Shown here one piece after another: positions 17,901 to 29,100 of a stretch of 64,000 nt of DNA. Where the stretch lies: contig NC_089722.1 of NCBI RefSeq assembly GCF_035083965.1, positions 17,936,642 to 18,000,641 on the forward strand, read 5' to 3'. A program made the position numbers and the translations under genes. The notes under the pieces were generated by a model. It was not told the DNA's origin and made no database searches. It was given only the letters and a program-made list of their open reading frames with translations. Source of the stretch: Branchiostoma lanceolatum. Lineage: Eukaryota > Chordata > Leptocardii > Amphioxiformes > Branchiostomatidae. Numbering within the stretch: the first letter of the stretch is position 1; every line of letters begins with the position of its first letter.

Positions 17901-20352
17901 TGCAAACCTTAATGATGTCCTCATGCTAGAATGAAAAAAAAAAGATTAACCAAGAAATGAAATTGGTGTGGCCTTAAAAGATCATTGTGGATGTTCTTTA
18001 ACTCCATACATGTACACAAATACATGACTGTTCATCCCATGGAATCATAAGGAAAAGGATACATTGCATTCTGTGATCAGACAAGGAATTTCTTTCAATT
18101 TGAGGAGAATGTTTTATATAGAACTAAGGATTTTTCTCTTCCAATGTTTTCTAAAACATTTCCTTTGTGAAACAAAAGAATTGAAAAATTATTTCAAAAT
18201 ATATAAATGAAGAACATGTACCTGAGTACCTCACAATTATATTGCCTACCTACAAATCATAGAAGGCTGCATTTACTTCATTTCATAGTTTTATGTTGAT
18301 TTGATGAAGTTAATTGTTCTTCACCCCAGGTCGTGGCACAGTGGTGACCGGTACCTTGATCCGTGGGACCATCCACAAGGGAGACCCCGCCCTCATCATT
18401 GGATACGGCGTCAACGTAAAGACTGTCATCACAGGTAAGGTCTTACACTTATACACTTGCACTGTAGTGGGAAGATAGTCTTTAGAGTTAAAAATTTTAT
18501 CTATCTGTCCGTTATACCCTGGTCACACAGTCAACAAGCTTTGATCTTATTGATCGCGAGTGGGTCACTCGATTTTAACTCGATCACATTGGGCTTAATG
18601 GAAAGTGATCTCAAAAAATTACCTCAAAAATAGTGCGATAATCGAGTGTGGGTGACGGGCATTAGGGGCTAATGAATTTTAAATCATAAACTCTTCAAAT
18701 TTCTAAGGATCCTTGAACCCATATTTATTGAGATTTGTACACCCTCCTCTCCTGTAGGTATTGAGATGTTCCACCAGCAGTTGGACAGATCTGAGGCAGG
18801 GGACAGTCTGGGTGCCCTGGTGAGGGGGGTGAAGAAGGGGGATGTGCGCAGGGGAACCATGCTGTGTAAACCTGGCTCAGTCGCACCACAGGAGAAGGTC
18901 CAGGCTCAGGTAGGAACCTGTTATCTGTACTGTTAGTGTTACAGTCTGGGTGCACTGGTGAGGGGGGTGAAGAAGGGGGATGTCCGCAGGGGAACCATGC
19001 TGTGTAAACCTGGCTCAGTCGCACCACAGGAGAAGGTCCATGGGACTGTCCTGGGAGAGAGGGACTGTCGTGGGACAGAGGGACTAGTGGGACAGAGGGA
19101 CTGTCATGGGGCAGAGGGACTTGTGGGAAACAGAGGGACTGTCGTGGGACAGAGGGACTGTCATGGGGCAGAGGGACTGTTGTGGGACAGAAGGACTGTC
19201 GTGGGACAGAGGGACTGTCATGGGGCAGAGGGACTGTCGTGGGACAGAGGGACTGTCGTCGGAGACAGAGGGACTGTCGTGGGACAGGAACAAGGCCTTG
19301 AACAGCCCTGCCTTACATACAACATTGTTGATATCTTGTGATTCTTTCCTTTGCAGGTTTACATCCTGACTAAGGAGGAGGGCGGCCGTCGCACACCGTT
19401 CACCAACACCTACACCCCCGTCATGTTCTCCCACACGTGGAACATGGCATGTCGAGTCTCACTGCCTGAGGGAAAGGTAAGGGAGGATTGTTATGTGTAC
19501 TTTATCTTATAGTTGTAGCATGTTTTCTGGCACCCAAAAGATGAATGACATTAGATCACCTTTTTTACAGGAAGTTGACTCTGCAGAATTAGAAAGCCAA
19601 TAACCAGAATTACAAATAGAAATAGCCAGTAACAGAGTTAGAAAGCCAATAACCTATTTCAAAGAAGGGGTTCTGTGCCCCCATTGTCTTACTACCTGTA
19701 TGCGACACCTTACCCAGGGAGCACATAATTCTGATTGACCTGGGACGCTACTTCGTCACATGTGACCACAGTCTTCAACTGTGACCTGACAGTAATTTGA
19801 AGCCTGAAATTGCAAATTTTTGAAAATTTAAAAGAATTTGAAACTTCAGTCTACAAATTGGTGCCACTTTGCGAATGCCTTTTGCAATTTTTTGCAATTT
19901 GGTGCTGTCCAGTTAGATACCCTCTTTAGTCAAAGGGAAATCAATTCCATGTTGATAATTGTTGTGGACAGCCTCAAGTCAGCCATACACACTTATGCCA
20001 CATGTTCAGAAAAGATGCTGTAGCCACATAGTTTCTGTTTAGAAGCTTTAGTCAAGCCTACAATCAGACATGTTTCGCTGTGGCCTGGCTTCTTCAATAG
20101 TAGGGCTCGAATGAGCTTTTATAGGCCAGGTGCAAAGTGCCCTAGGTGGAAATCCATTCCATGTTGTTTATCCCCTAGGAACTGGTGATGCCTGGTGAGG
20201 ACACGTCGCTGTCCTTGGTGCTGAGAACTCCGATGGTGATGGAACCGGGACAGAGATTCACGTTACGCGACGGGAACCACACCATCGGCACCGGCGTCGT
20301 CACTAAGATCCTGCCGCCTCCAACACCAGAAGAGAAATTCACCGGAAACTAA
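11927..20352 (+). CDS. TUFM: Mitochondrial elongation factor Tu
   Basis: This GTPase brings aminoacyl-tRNA to the mitochondrial ribosome. Eleven coding exons: 11927-11972, 12489-12532, 13173-13326, 13602-13768, 14419-14523, 15037-15198, 15630-15762, 18330-18434, 18758-18909, 19357-19476, 20179-20352. All phases fit and give 453 residues (human about 452). Exons 1-2 and the start of exon 3 encode a basic presequence; [14 protein letters not shown] begins the mature-type protein. GTPase motifs: G1 GHVDHGKT (about 67-73), RGITIN (switch I), DCPGH (128-132, with the catalytic His), NKAD (about 183), GSAL (about 221). Domains 2 and 3 follow ([19 protein letters not shown]; ends EEKFTGN). Odd: Cys159 replaces Pro in the near-universal DGPMPQTREH. 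A TUFM-like paralogue is possible; a phylogeny would decide. Confidence 0.95.
12679..12721. repeat. Short perfect-type hairpin in TUFM intron 2
   Basis: GAACGGGACCGGCCGTTC and GAATGGCCGATCCCGTTC are near-complementary arms around a short loop. Probably a MITE remnant; no target duplication seen. Confidence 0.55.
15796..17976. mobile_element. 2.2-kb TIR element filling TUFM intron 7
   Basis: The left end TAAGGCCACACCAATTTAAT and the right end (complement begins TAAGGCCACACCAATTTCAT) are inverted repeats of about 30 bp that also share the TTCT(A/T)GGTTAA block. No transposase frame was found, so it is a non-autonomous element. Its left-centre part (16100-16680) is GC-rich and contains a perfect NRF-1 palindrome TGCGCATGCGCA (16154-16165) and a YY1-like GCGGCCATGTTTT (about 16197-16209). 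It explains most of the unusually long intron. Confidence 0.75.
18941..19039 (+). pseudogene. Partial tandem copy of TUFM exon 9 inside intron 9
   Basis: 18941-19039 repeats exon 9 positions 18803-18901 with only two mismatches over about 98 bp, 138 bp downstream. It lacks an acceptor and runs straight into a minisatellite, so it should not be spliced in. The open frames here are echoes of exon 9. Confidence 0.9.
19041..19288. repeat. 19-bp minisatellite (GGGACTGTCGTGGGACAGA)n in TUFM intron 9
   Basis: About 13 units, alternating TCGTGGGACAGA and TCATGGGGCAGA types, start exactly where the partial exon copy stops. Its long open frames on both strands are repeat translations. Confidence 0.9.
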
Positions 20353-23300
20353 TGCGATTAAAGTTTCAGTAGTTGTGATCAGATAATTCCTGTAGCCAAG
20401 CAGTGTACATATGAAGTATGTCAGGTTTTTTTTCCAGTTCTTACAAATCACATGCATAAACAAATATTGCGTTCAACATAAAAGACATTGCAAAGAAAAT
20501 GGTTCAGGCAAAAATCATTATTTTGTCCAGTTATTGTATTACAACGAAAATGATGCAAAATAATGTCGATATGTAGTAAAAGTAAGTACAAAAACTTGGA
20601 AGTCATATCTATAACTATATGCGTATTCAGTCATTTTGCTCAAGACAATAACAGGAGGTAGAAGGCATGCAGCATTAATGTTTTTGGACTTGAGATTGCA
20701 ACCTCTAGTCACATTGCGACTTTCCTTAGTATTATAATGAAAATGCACACTTACTTCTGGTGAAGTATTGGCTTTATTTCTGAAGGGTTTAAACAAAGAA
20801 GACCCTCTATTCGCTAATATACGGAAAGGTACGCCTGGGTATATTAAAATGATTACACTTTTGTAAGAACAAGGAAGACCATTCAGAGAAAGAATATTAT
20901 ATAGTATAAACTGTTAGCACAATAGACAACTTACATCTGTTTAGAACAGTCTGATTATATACAGATGCTGAACCTGTGGATAATAAACTTGTTTGTTGGT
21001 GGTTAATATTTTTGTCCAAGTGTATCTGCATCTTATCCTAAGGAAAGTGCAAGTGTAACTTGTGGGTTATGAAATGGTGGTTTGTAGGTTGATTGTAGGG
21101 ATGTGCATGTGTACCTAAATGTAACATCAGGTACAGCTATCGGTACAGAGGTTTAGGTACATTTCCAGACTGGTACCTGTACAATTTAACATAGAAACCT
21201 GTGGTCTTCAATATTAATGACGGAAACATGTTGGGAGTAAACAGTTAACAGATTGTTTATTTGGACTTCAGGTATCTTATGCAGAGAGCCCATGCTTTCA
21301 AGAAAATTACACATCAAAAATGGTGTTGATTTCAACGTCCATGCAGTGTTTTCAAACTTTTGCAGTACTAAACTTTCATCTTTGTGGTAGGAATAACAAA
21401 TTTTTAGTAACAAAAAATGTTAATAGCACTAATAAAAGTTAATAGCACAAATAAGTGACACATCATTGTGTATCAAGATCAATGGCTATAAATACATATC
21501 TCAATGCAAGGTATGTGCAAAGCTTGCAAACAGCAATTATGTGTGCCTTGCTAATGACACTAACGTTGGTTACGCCTTTGCAACATAAACATATATGACA
21601 TCATCTAGTGCCCCACCTAACTCACAAATTCAGCATTACGCCACCCTAAAACTACGTATACAAGCCATATTGTTATTGAAATATTATTGTAAAGACGTGA
21701 AGTAGTCAGGACAGATAACGAAATAAAAAGGATAACGACGATAATGAATGAAGACCTTTATTGTACATATATTCCTACTGGGTCAAGTACAGGTCACAAT
21801 AAAAGAATAGATAGCAGACACATGTATACAGTATATTGTCAAGCTAACACGAGTACTTTAATCAACTAGTAAGTGAATGTGACGGCTTGCTTCTTTGTGA
21901 TGGTGTAAATGGGAGCAGGTATGTCTCATAATCAAAGATTTGTCTAAGATCATGAGAAATATGAACTTGTATTACTGATAGGTGTATGAAGTAGAGAAAC
22001 AGAGTGCATCAGCCTATAAAGTTAAGCTCTCTCTTTATTGTAAAGTGTACATTCTACAAAATGTTGTTTATCTTCGATTCTATTTAGATTGCACTATCGT
22101 CATATATTATGAGTAAGCCGCATGACACATTGTCACTGGTGTCACGGCATTGGGTCATGGGACATTGCGTCGTCATGACAACAAGACGCCTGACGTGACC
22201 TCTGTGAGTCGATGTCTGGGCGGTCCCGACCCCACCCATGCAATTTCCAAATCCCTGGACAATACGCAGGTTTTCACATCGCCATCGAAGGCACAGAACA
22301 GACTATTTACCAGCCAAATACCCTCTGTCTTTCTCAAACATCTTGTGTGAAGATGCTTCAGGAAGATGTCTTAAGCTTGATACTCGTCATCAGGTGTATC
22401 TGAGACGTTACGTAGTGCCTTGAGGTGCTTAGAGCGCTGTGCAACAGCGGCTTCTTGCGCATACGTTAATCGTTTTACGTGTGCAGTTGTAACTCTCTAC
22501 GGTAAGTGCAGCAAACAATTCTTGCGTCATATAGTCTTGACAAGATAGACTTCGTATGAAACGATATTTTATGAAAGGGATGAAGAATGCATACTCTTTG
22601 TTTTGATGAAAAATTTGTATGAAAACCTTATCTTTTGTGGTTGCTACGCTAAGCACTTGATATGTAGACTGTCCCTGGAGTAGTGCAATCGTCATTATTG
22701 CCATGTCACTTTCAATCCCTGATACATAAAAGCTTCTTTTCTGTAGAGAAATTAACACAATGTTATTTCATTTAGTTTGCAGGTTTTGCCCATGTCTTCT
22801 CTCGAAGAAGGATAAGGTCATAGCTGGTCATTACGAGAACGTCAGTTCCAATTTGCGTCAGGGAACGTTCAAGACGAGACGAAGCTCATATCTGTAAGTC
22901 TACGCCGTCACGCAAACTCATCGACTACAAGGTAATATTTTGTTGTAGTTGTTTGTTCCTTTTATGACTGTCTTGAAATGCAGTTTTATATATACTTGTA
23001 AATAATAACATCGTTTTGTTGACAAGGTTGACCTAGAATAATGGTACGGAATTGAAAGGGTATGTGAAATGTCACATGAGGATTCCTATACTGTCATATG
23101 AACATTAATAATTCAACAGTGTCGCAGTCCATTGTGAGCAATAAAGGACACAATTGTTAGGTTGTTTTTGTATCCAAGATGTAGTTTTCGAGTACAAACC
23201 TGCCCGACTTTTATTCGTGGTGGAAACAATCATATCCGCAAAACAGATACAAATACAGACAGATACATCTTCAGATACCTGCTGACGAAAGGATCGTCTT

Positions 23301-23999
23301 CTGTATTGTTCTTCAAGATCTACACTAGTATCTCCTAAGATAATTTTCTCTTTTTCTTACTACTGTATAATCTTCCTCACCAAACAATATTTCTACCTTT
23401 TTCTTGAAAGACATTTTGATATATGTTGATATAAAATCAATCAATAATTGAACGGGTTCTCAATTGTCATTCACTTGGTGGTTGGATATACAAAAGGACG
23501 CAAATTATTGCTATTAATGTCATTTTATAAGTGTGCCCACGGGGATACTGTTATTATGATTTGGTCACAAGGTTGCCCTAGTTTTCCGTCAGAAACCTAT
23601 TGCTATTCTAAAAGTGCTAGAGGGCAACAACACTTTGACTGACGTACCTCCGCCTCATCCGTTATAATAACGAAACTATTTCGTTCACGACTGAAAAGTA
23701 ACGTTCGAAACGTCCCTTTTGAGTCTCTAATGATGGCTATGAATAATAGAGTGCCTGTCCTTTGTCGGCGGTCCTCAGGTGAATCAGGTTGTTTTGTGGA
23801 CGCACCCTCCCCATTCCACGGACAAAAGGACAGAAACATCATTGCTCATCATGGCTACTAAGCGGTTCAATATGTCTGAATCACCATAACCAAATATTCC
23901 AGATATACTATCAAGAAAGTATATTTGTAATTTGTATGTAGCTTGTTAATTTGTTCCACATAACACACCAGTTTTGTATAGTACTGTAGGTACATGTTG

Positions 24000-24215
24000 C
24001 GTAAGACTGGCCTGTAAGGTTTGATCCACTCACACCCGGAAAGTCCCCTACTCTTTTCTATAAGTGTAGTGTGTGCTCTAAGTGCTCATTTTCACCTGAG
24101 TTGAGTGAGGAAATGAGTGCATTGTGCCTTTCCCGAAGGGCACGATATTGGGGCCTGCTGAGGATTCGAACCCGGAACATTCAGATTCTAAGTTATTAAT
24201 CATCATGCCACTGGT
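24000..24215 (-). mobile_element. SINE family D copy, reverse orientation
   Basis: Read on minus it has a box-B-like GGGTTCGAATCC, then AAGGCACAATGC and CACTCAACTCAGGTGAAAAT blocks in the family order. The 3' part is truncated. Confidence 0.65.
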
Positions 24216-25494
24216 CTTGACATGTTTGTTTTTTATTCTGGGAACTCTAGATCTTAGTTCAAAATGAAAATGAATAGATAAAAAATAATCGTTCTAGAGG
24301 GGATGTGTTGTTTAAGTTTGTGATAAAACAATATCATGATATCACAAAAAAGGTAAATAATTTAAAACGATAATTACCTCGGAAAAGAAGTCGAACCCAA
24401 TGAGTTGAAATTCAGAGTCAATATTTAAACTAGTCACATGCTATATTGTTTTCCACTGTCTGTATGTCTGTTCATTTCATGTTACACGCCCATGTATTCC
24501 GGACAAAAAATTTGCAATAAAGTTTTCAACAATTAAAACAAGAGCTTTTAAAAAAAGCTGGCGTTTCGGCTACGTTTATAAGTGTGAATTGTCTTTTCCC
24601 TTTACTTGAAGTAAAATCTGCCAGAGGAAGTCACTCAAGGGCTGTTCAGTCTATAAGAAAAATTGTCATTTTGGGAAATGAGTACTGTTTTAATAGAGAA
24701 AGGCAGATTGGGGAAAGCAATTTTGAAGTTACGTCACTTAACTTAAGTGCTTTTGAAAAAGCTGGTCTTGGCCTACAACTTGTACTTATTTGTAAAATGT
24801 ATAATAGGCTCATTATAAAAGCTATCAATGTAATTATGTACATGGCACGCAATAAAACATAAGATTTGAAAAAGCACCATTGAATCATCAGCACTATGGT
24901 AATTAAGTGAAATAGAAGTTCATAACAGCTAAGGTTCTATCTAAAATGACTACCAAATGTCAAACAAATCAACAGCTACCTCATCCGTATTATTCTGGTT
25001 TCCGCATTTACAACATTTCTTCCTTATTTTCCTGGGTAATTTTGCTAAAATTCATGAAAATTCCCATAGTTTTGTGCCGAGGGGCGCCACTTTCCACGTC
25101 CGTGTTGTCTGAATGAAGTCGATACTGAACAATGGAGCATTTGCTACTGTAACAAAGAATCGCTGTTTTGCAAACAACATCAAGAGCCTCTGTTTACATC
25201 GGGGATAGAAGTTTAGTGGCGAGTGTTTTGCAAGAATCATCTTACCGCGCATAGGAGCCGCTGCACGGTATTTTCCATTACAATGAACAGAAAAATTCGA
25301 ATGCCGGGTTTGGAATCTATGAAGTCCTGTTCATAAGACAAAGGCCTTGTATATATTAAATGAATATTTAAAAATAACAAATATAAAATATTTCTTTATT
25401 TATTAATGAAAAAAAAAATGATATTCATAAATATGATATTGATAGATTAATATAATATCAATATATATTTTTGATATTCAATATCTAAAAAGAA

Positions 25495-25575
25495 AAAAAA
25501 TCCATGCACGGACACGAACCCGGATCTTGTGGGTCTGAAGTGCTTCGCGTTGCCAGATCGGCCAAGCTGCGGTAC
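25495..25575 (-). repeat. tRNA-like segment (SINE head or tRNA pseudogene)
   Basis: On the minus strand GCTTGGCCGATCTGGCAACG resembles a D-arm/box A and CCGGGTTCGTGTCC a box B. It is followed by T- and A-rich DNA rather than a clean acceptor stem, so a functional tRNA is unlikely. Confidence 0.45.
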
Positions 25576-25995
25576 GTAACTAGTCATTCTGGACGTAATG
25601 CTATAACCTCACTATATGGTATCATTTATGCCGATTTTTGGTCGTTTTCTTGACGAAATCATTTTTTTTCTTCTGCAATCTTGTGGAATAGATGTAATAT
25701 GGTCATTTTTCAGGATATCAAAGTCCGAAACCACAATGCAATGATATTTCCGAACAGTTGTAGCAGTTACATGCGGTCGCCGTCCTGTGTCACATGCAAA
25801 TCTAGCCTGCCTACCTTTTCGTGCTCTCTTGCCATATAAGGCAACGGCTATACAAGGATTTGAGAACGTATTGCCATATAAGGTCTTATTGTGTGCGACA
25901 CAGTGTTGAACCAAGCTTCCCTGGTTCCTTCCTTGAAGGTAAAAGCCAGGACAATGCGTTCCGGCGCGCATGCGCCGAAACGCAAAAAGACAAGT

Positions 25996-26090
25996 CTTTC
26001 CCACTGACGAAAGATAGCGGATGCTGTCTGAAACGTCTGACTGTTTCAAAATTTTATCCAGTTACTTGAGTAACTATTTTTGGCGTATCT
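25996..26090. mobile_element. Half copy of a foldback MITE next to the receptor's first coding exon
   Basis: It matches the right arm of the element at 28765-28920 (TCTGAAACGTCTGACTG, ATTTTATCCAGTT, TGAGTAACTAT, TGGCGTATCT), with related sequence continuing to about 26128. It ends about 20 bp before the exon-1 acceptor at 26146. Confidence 0.75.
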
Positions 26091-26146
26091 TATTACCTGG
26101 ATTTCTAATTTCATCAAAGTAAGTCTTTGTTATAATTTTTTTCCAG

Positions 26147-29100
26147 ATGAGGTACAGAGTATCGTTGGCGGTGCTGCTAACGTTCCTCGCGGGTGCGGCG
26201 GCACAGGACTGCAGGGCCGTGTTCGCGGAGTCAGCGGGGACCACCGCGAGGCTGGGCGGGCTGTTCCGCGTCCACGACCCGGGGACGGGAGACGAGAAGT
26301 GCGGGGACATGTCCCTGAAAGGCGGGGAGGCCGTGGAGGCTATGCTGTTCGCCGTGGATAAACTGTCGCAGTCAAATCAAAATCTGGTTGTCGGGGTTAC
26401 TTTTGGTAGGATTCACTTTTGCAGTTGAAGTTATTTCAAGTCTAATTTTATAACAATACTTTATAGTAGTACCATGGCGAAAAACTCCCTCGTAAAGGCA
26501 AAGTTATAGTCCTATAGCTCTTTGAGGCCGTAGGGGCAGTGGGTTGTTATCCACTGTACATGTGTCAGGGACACGGTGTTGGAAGGCGGAGCCCAACCCT
26601 CGCCTTCCACCGCCTTGAAATCTCTCTTAACTTATGCCATTATTTTGAGTATGTTCATGTATGTACTGTGTATATTTAAAGAACATCACGTATATATATG
26701 AAAGGGAAGGCAGAAATTAGCTTGTGCTGGTGATGATCTACGTTACTTGCCTTTGAATATAATAACATAACAGCGTCCAAACAAATATGTCCGGACATGT
26801 GTGATGCCATTGGGTTCTTTACCAGGTATATGCAATGCAAACAAACAAAGCGTTTATTTCCGCCCTCAGACGTCCAGATCTACGACACGTGCGGAAGAGA
26901 AGACGAGGCGGCCAAATCCACCCTGGAACTCGTGGGGTTCGCCGAGCCCGAGAACATCAACTTCGGCTACGACGCGACCACGTGCCCGGCTAGAGATCAG
27001 GTGTTCGTCGGTACGTTCCATCAACATTTGGAAGATAAGACGAGATAAGGGTGTTATCTTCAATGTGGCCCCATGGTTAGGGTGTTTGGCCCAGAAACCA
27101 GAGGTCCCGGGTTCGAATCCCCTGACATGCCGCCAATGTTGTACCCTTGGTAAATTTCCTCACTCCACCCAGGTGTAAAAATGGGTACCTGACTTCGATC
27201 ATATTGTGGAAGTAAAAGGAGAGGGATGGAAAAGAAAGGAGATACTTGGGTTCCAGCTTCCAATATACCGTTCCCTAGACACAGTGCATAAAAACCCACT
27301 GCCCCTACGACGTAAAAAAAAGCGATGTGCTACCTTTGGTACTACATGAACTTTACCCTCTACCCTTACTCATCCTGCACATGTAGGTGTTGTGGGCCCG
27401 AGCTTGAGCCAGTCGGCCATCTCGGCGTCCGAGGTCCTGACTCCGGTCCAGGTTCCCGTCATCAGTCCCACCGCCACCAGTATAGAGCTGGACGACAAGG
27501 AGAAGTTCCCTCACTTCATGAGAACAGCCTCCTCCGACAAGAGTCAGGCACAGGTAATCTTCAGTATACTTGTTCAGGTTCGAGGTAGCGTGCGTAGTCC
27601 AGTGGTTAGGGATCTTACCTCTGGAACTAGAAGCCCCGGGTTCGATCCCGGCTGTGTCGCTCACCCGACATGCACGCTACCGGAAGGGGTCGCAGTCCTT
27701 AGGACGGGACGTTAAGCCGTGGTCCATTGTTTACTGTGCTTGTCGAAAAGAGCTAGGGGAATTTCCCCTGTACAATGAACCTGTAAATACTGTACATAGC
27801 GTCTGTCTTCTCTGTCATGACCAGTTGAAGATTAGCTCATCTGTTCATTGAGTTCATTTCAGCTAAACTGGTTCGAGATCACTTTCACTTTCTTTCAGGT
27901 ACTTGGTGGTTGAAAGAAATATAATTGTTTGAAGGTAGATAATGATAGATGGTCATAGATAGTTGTATATCAGTCAGATTGAATCCAAATCGATTGAAAC
28001 GTGATTTGATTTTGGGGACAAGATTTCAGTAAGGATATTTTCGTATTAGATTAAAACGATAACTTACCACTAGTACTGATGAATTACGTCATGGCAACAA
28101 TATATGTAGCTGGCAATGGTAGTTTCCTTATTAAGATTATCCTGCGGTTTGTTCTATATGTACGAAAGCTACAGTAAGAAAAATGCTAGTTATGATTGAC
28201 ACAATATCAATACCAACATTGGTTATGTTACTCACTACCGCATATATATATGACAACTCCTCGGCATGAATATGTATGAATATATCATTGAACACCACCC
28301 CAGGCTATGGTGGAACTGCTGGTGGTTCTCGGCTGGACTTATGTGTCAACTGTGGCGTCAGCTGATAGCTACGGGAGGATGGGCATCGCAGAGTTCACTC
28401 GCGCGGCAAAGGTACGTGTGTTCGTTGGTGCGTGCGTACGTGCGCGCGCGTGCGTGTGTGTGTGTGTGTGTGCGTGTATGTCTGGGTAATATCGGTATGA
28501 CACGGTTAAAACATCCATTGAATTCAATCATAAAAGGCTCGCAATATTCTCGCAAAAAAGCGTGAATAGTTTTGCATGCATCTCCTTGGTGCTGAAACCG
28601 CGGTGCTTCGTTGCCACACTCATATCTCCACACAACAGCTTTTCTAAATCCGCTTAACACCGCACATCGGCAACAGTAAGTTCTAACACAGATCAATAGC
28701 ATAGTTGATGAAAGCAAACCTTTCTATGATGAAGCTGAACTTGACAACGTGAAGACTGTTAGAAAGATACGCCAAGAATAGTTACTCAAGCAACTGGATA
28801 AAATTTTGAAACAGTCAGACGTTTCAGACAGCATCCGCTGTCTTTCGTCAGTGACTAACGATAGCGGATGCTATCTGAAAATTTTATCCAGTTGCTTGAG
28901 TAACTATGTTTGGCGTATCTCACTACCTGGATGTCTAACCTTCATCAACGTACTTTTAGAAAGATTTTGTACACTATTTCTACGTCACATGTCCTCGACA
29001 TCAACTTTTCTTAACATGTAAACAGGAAGCCGGTATCTGCGTGGCGGTCTCCACGGAAGTGTCGAACACGGCCAGTGGGCAGGCGTACTTCGGCCCGATC

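Larger units (their letters stand above)
20353..26146. other. Intergenic interval TUFM to receptor gene
   Basis: No protein gene was recognised in 5.8 kb. TUFM 3' UTR occupies the start (AATAAA 20982-20987). It contains a SINE copy (24000-24215), a tRNA-like segment (25495-25575) and a MITE half (25996-26090). The receptor's first coding exon begins directly after a splice acceptor, so its 5' UTR exon and promoter must lie here. A donor-like CAAG|GTAATA at about 22932 after a repeat-free stretch (about 22790-22932) is one weak candidate. Confidence 0.5.

Noticed and set aside
18941..19341. Extra TUFM exon or Gly-rich repeat protein
   Set aside because: It is a partial exon copy without acceptor followed by a minisatellite; including it would break the EF-Tu frame.
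22150..22423. Three overlapping plus-strand frames in the TUFM-receptor interval
   Set aside because: Different frames of the same stretch, none with a recognisable domain or splice signals.
25495..25575. Functional tRNA gene on the minus strand
   Set aside because: Box-like segments exist but acceptor and anticodon stems do not close convincingly.
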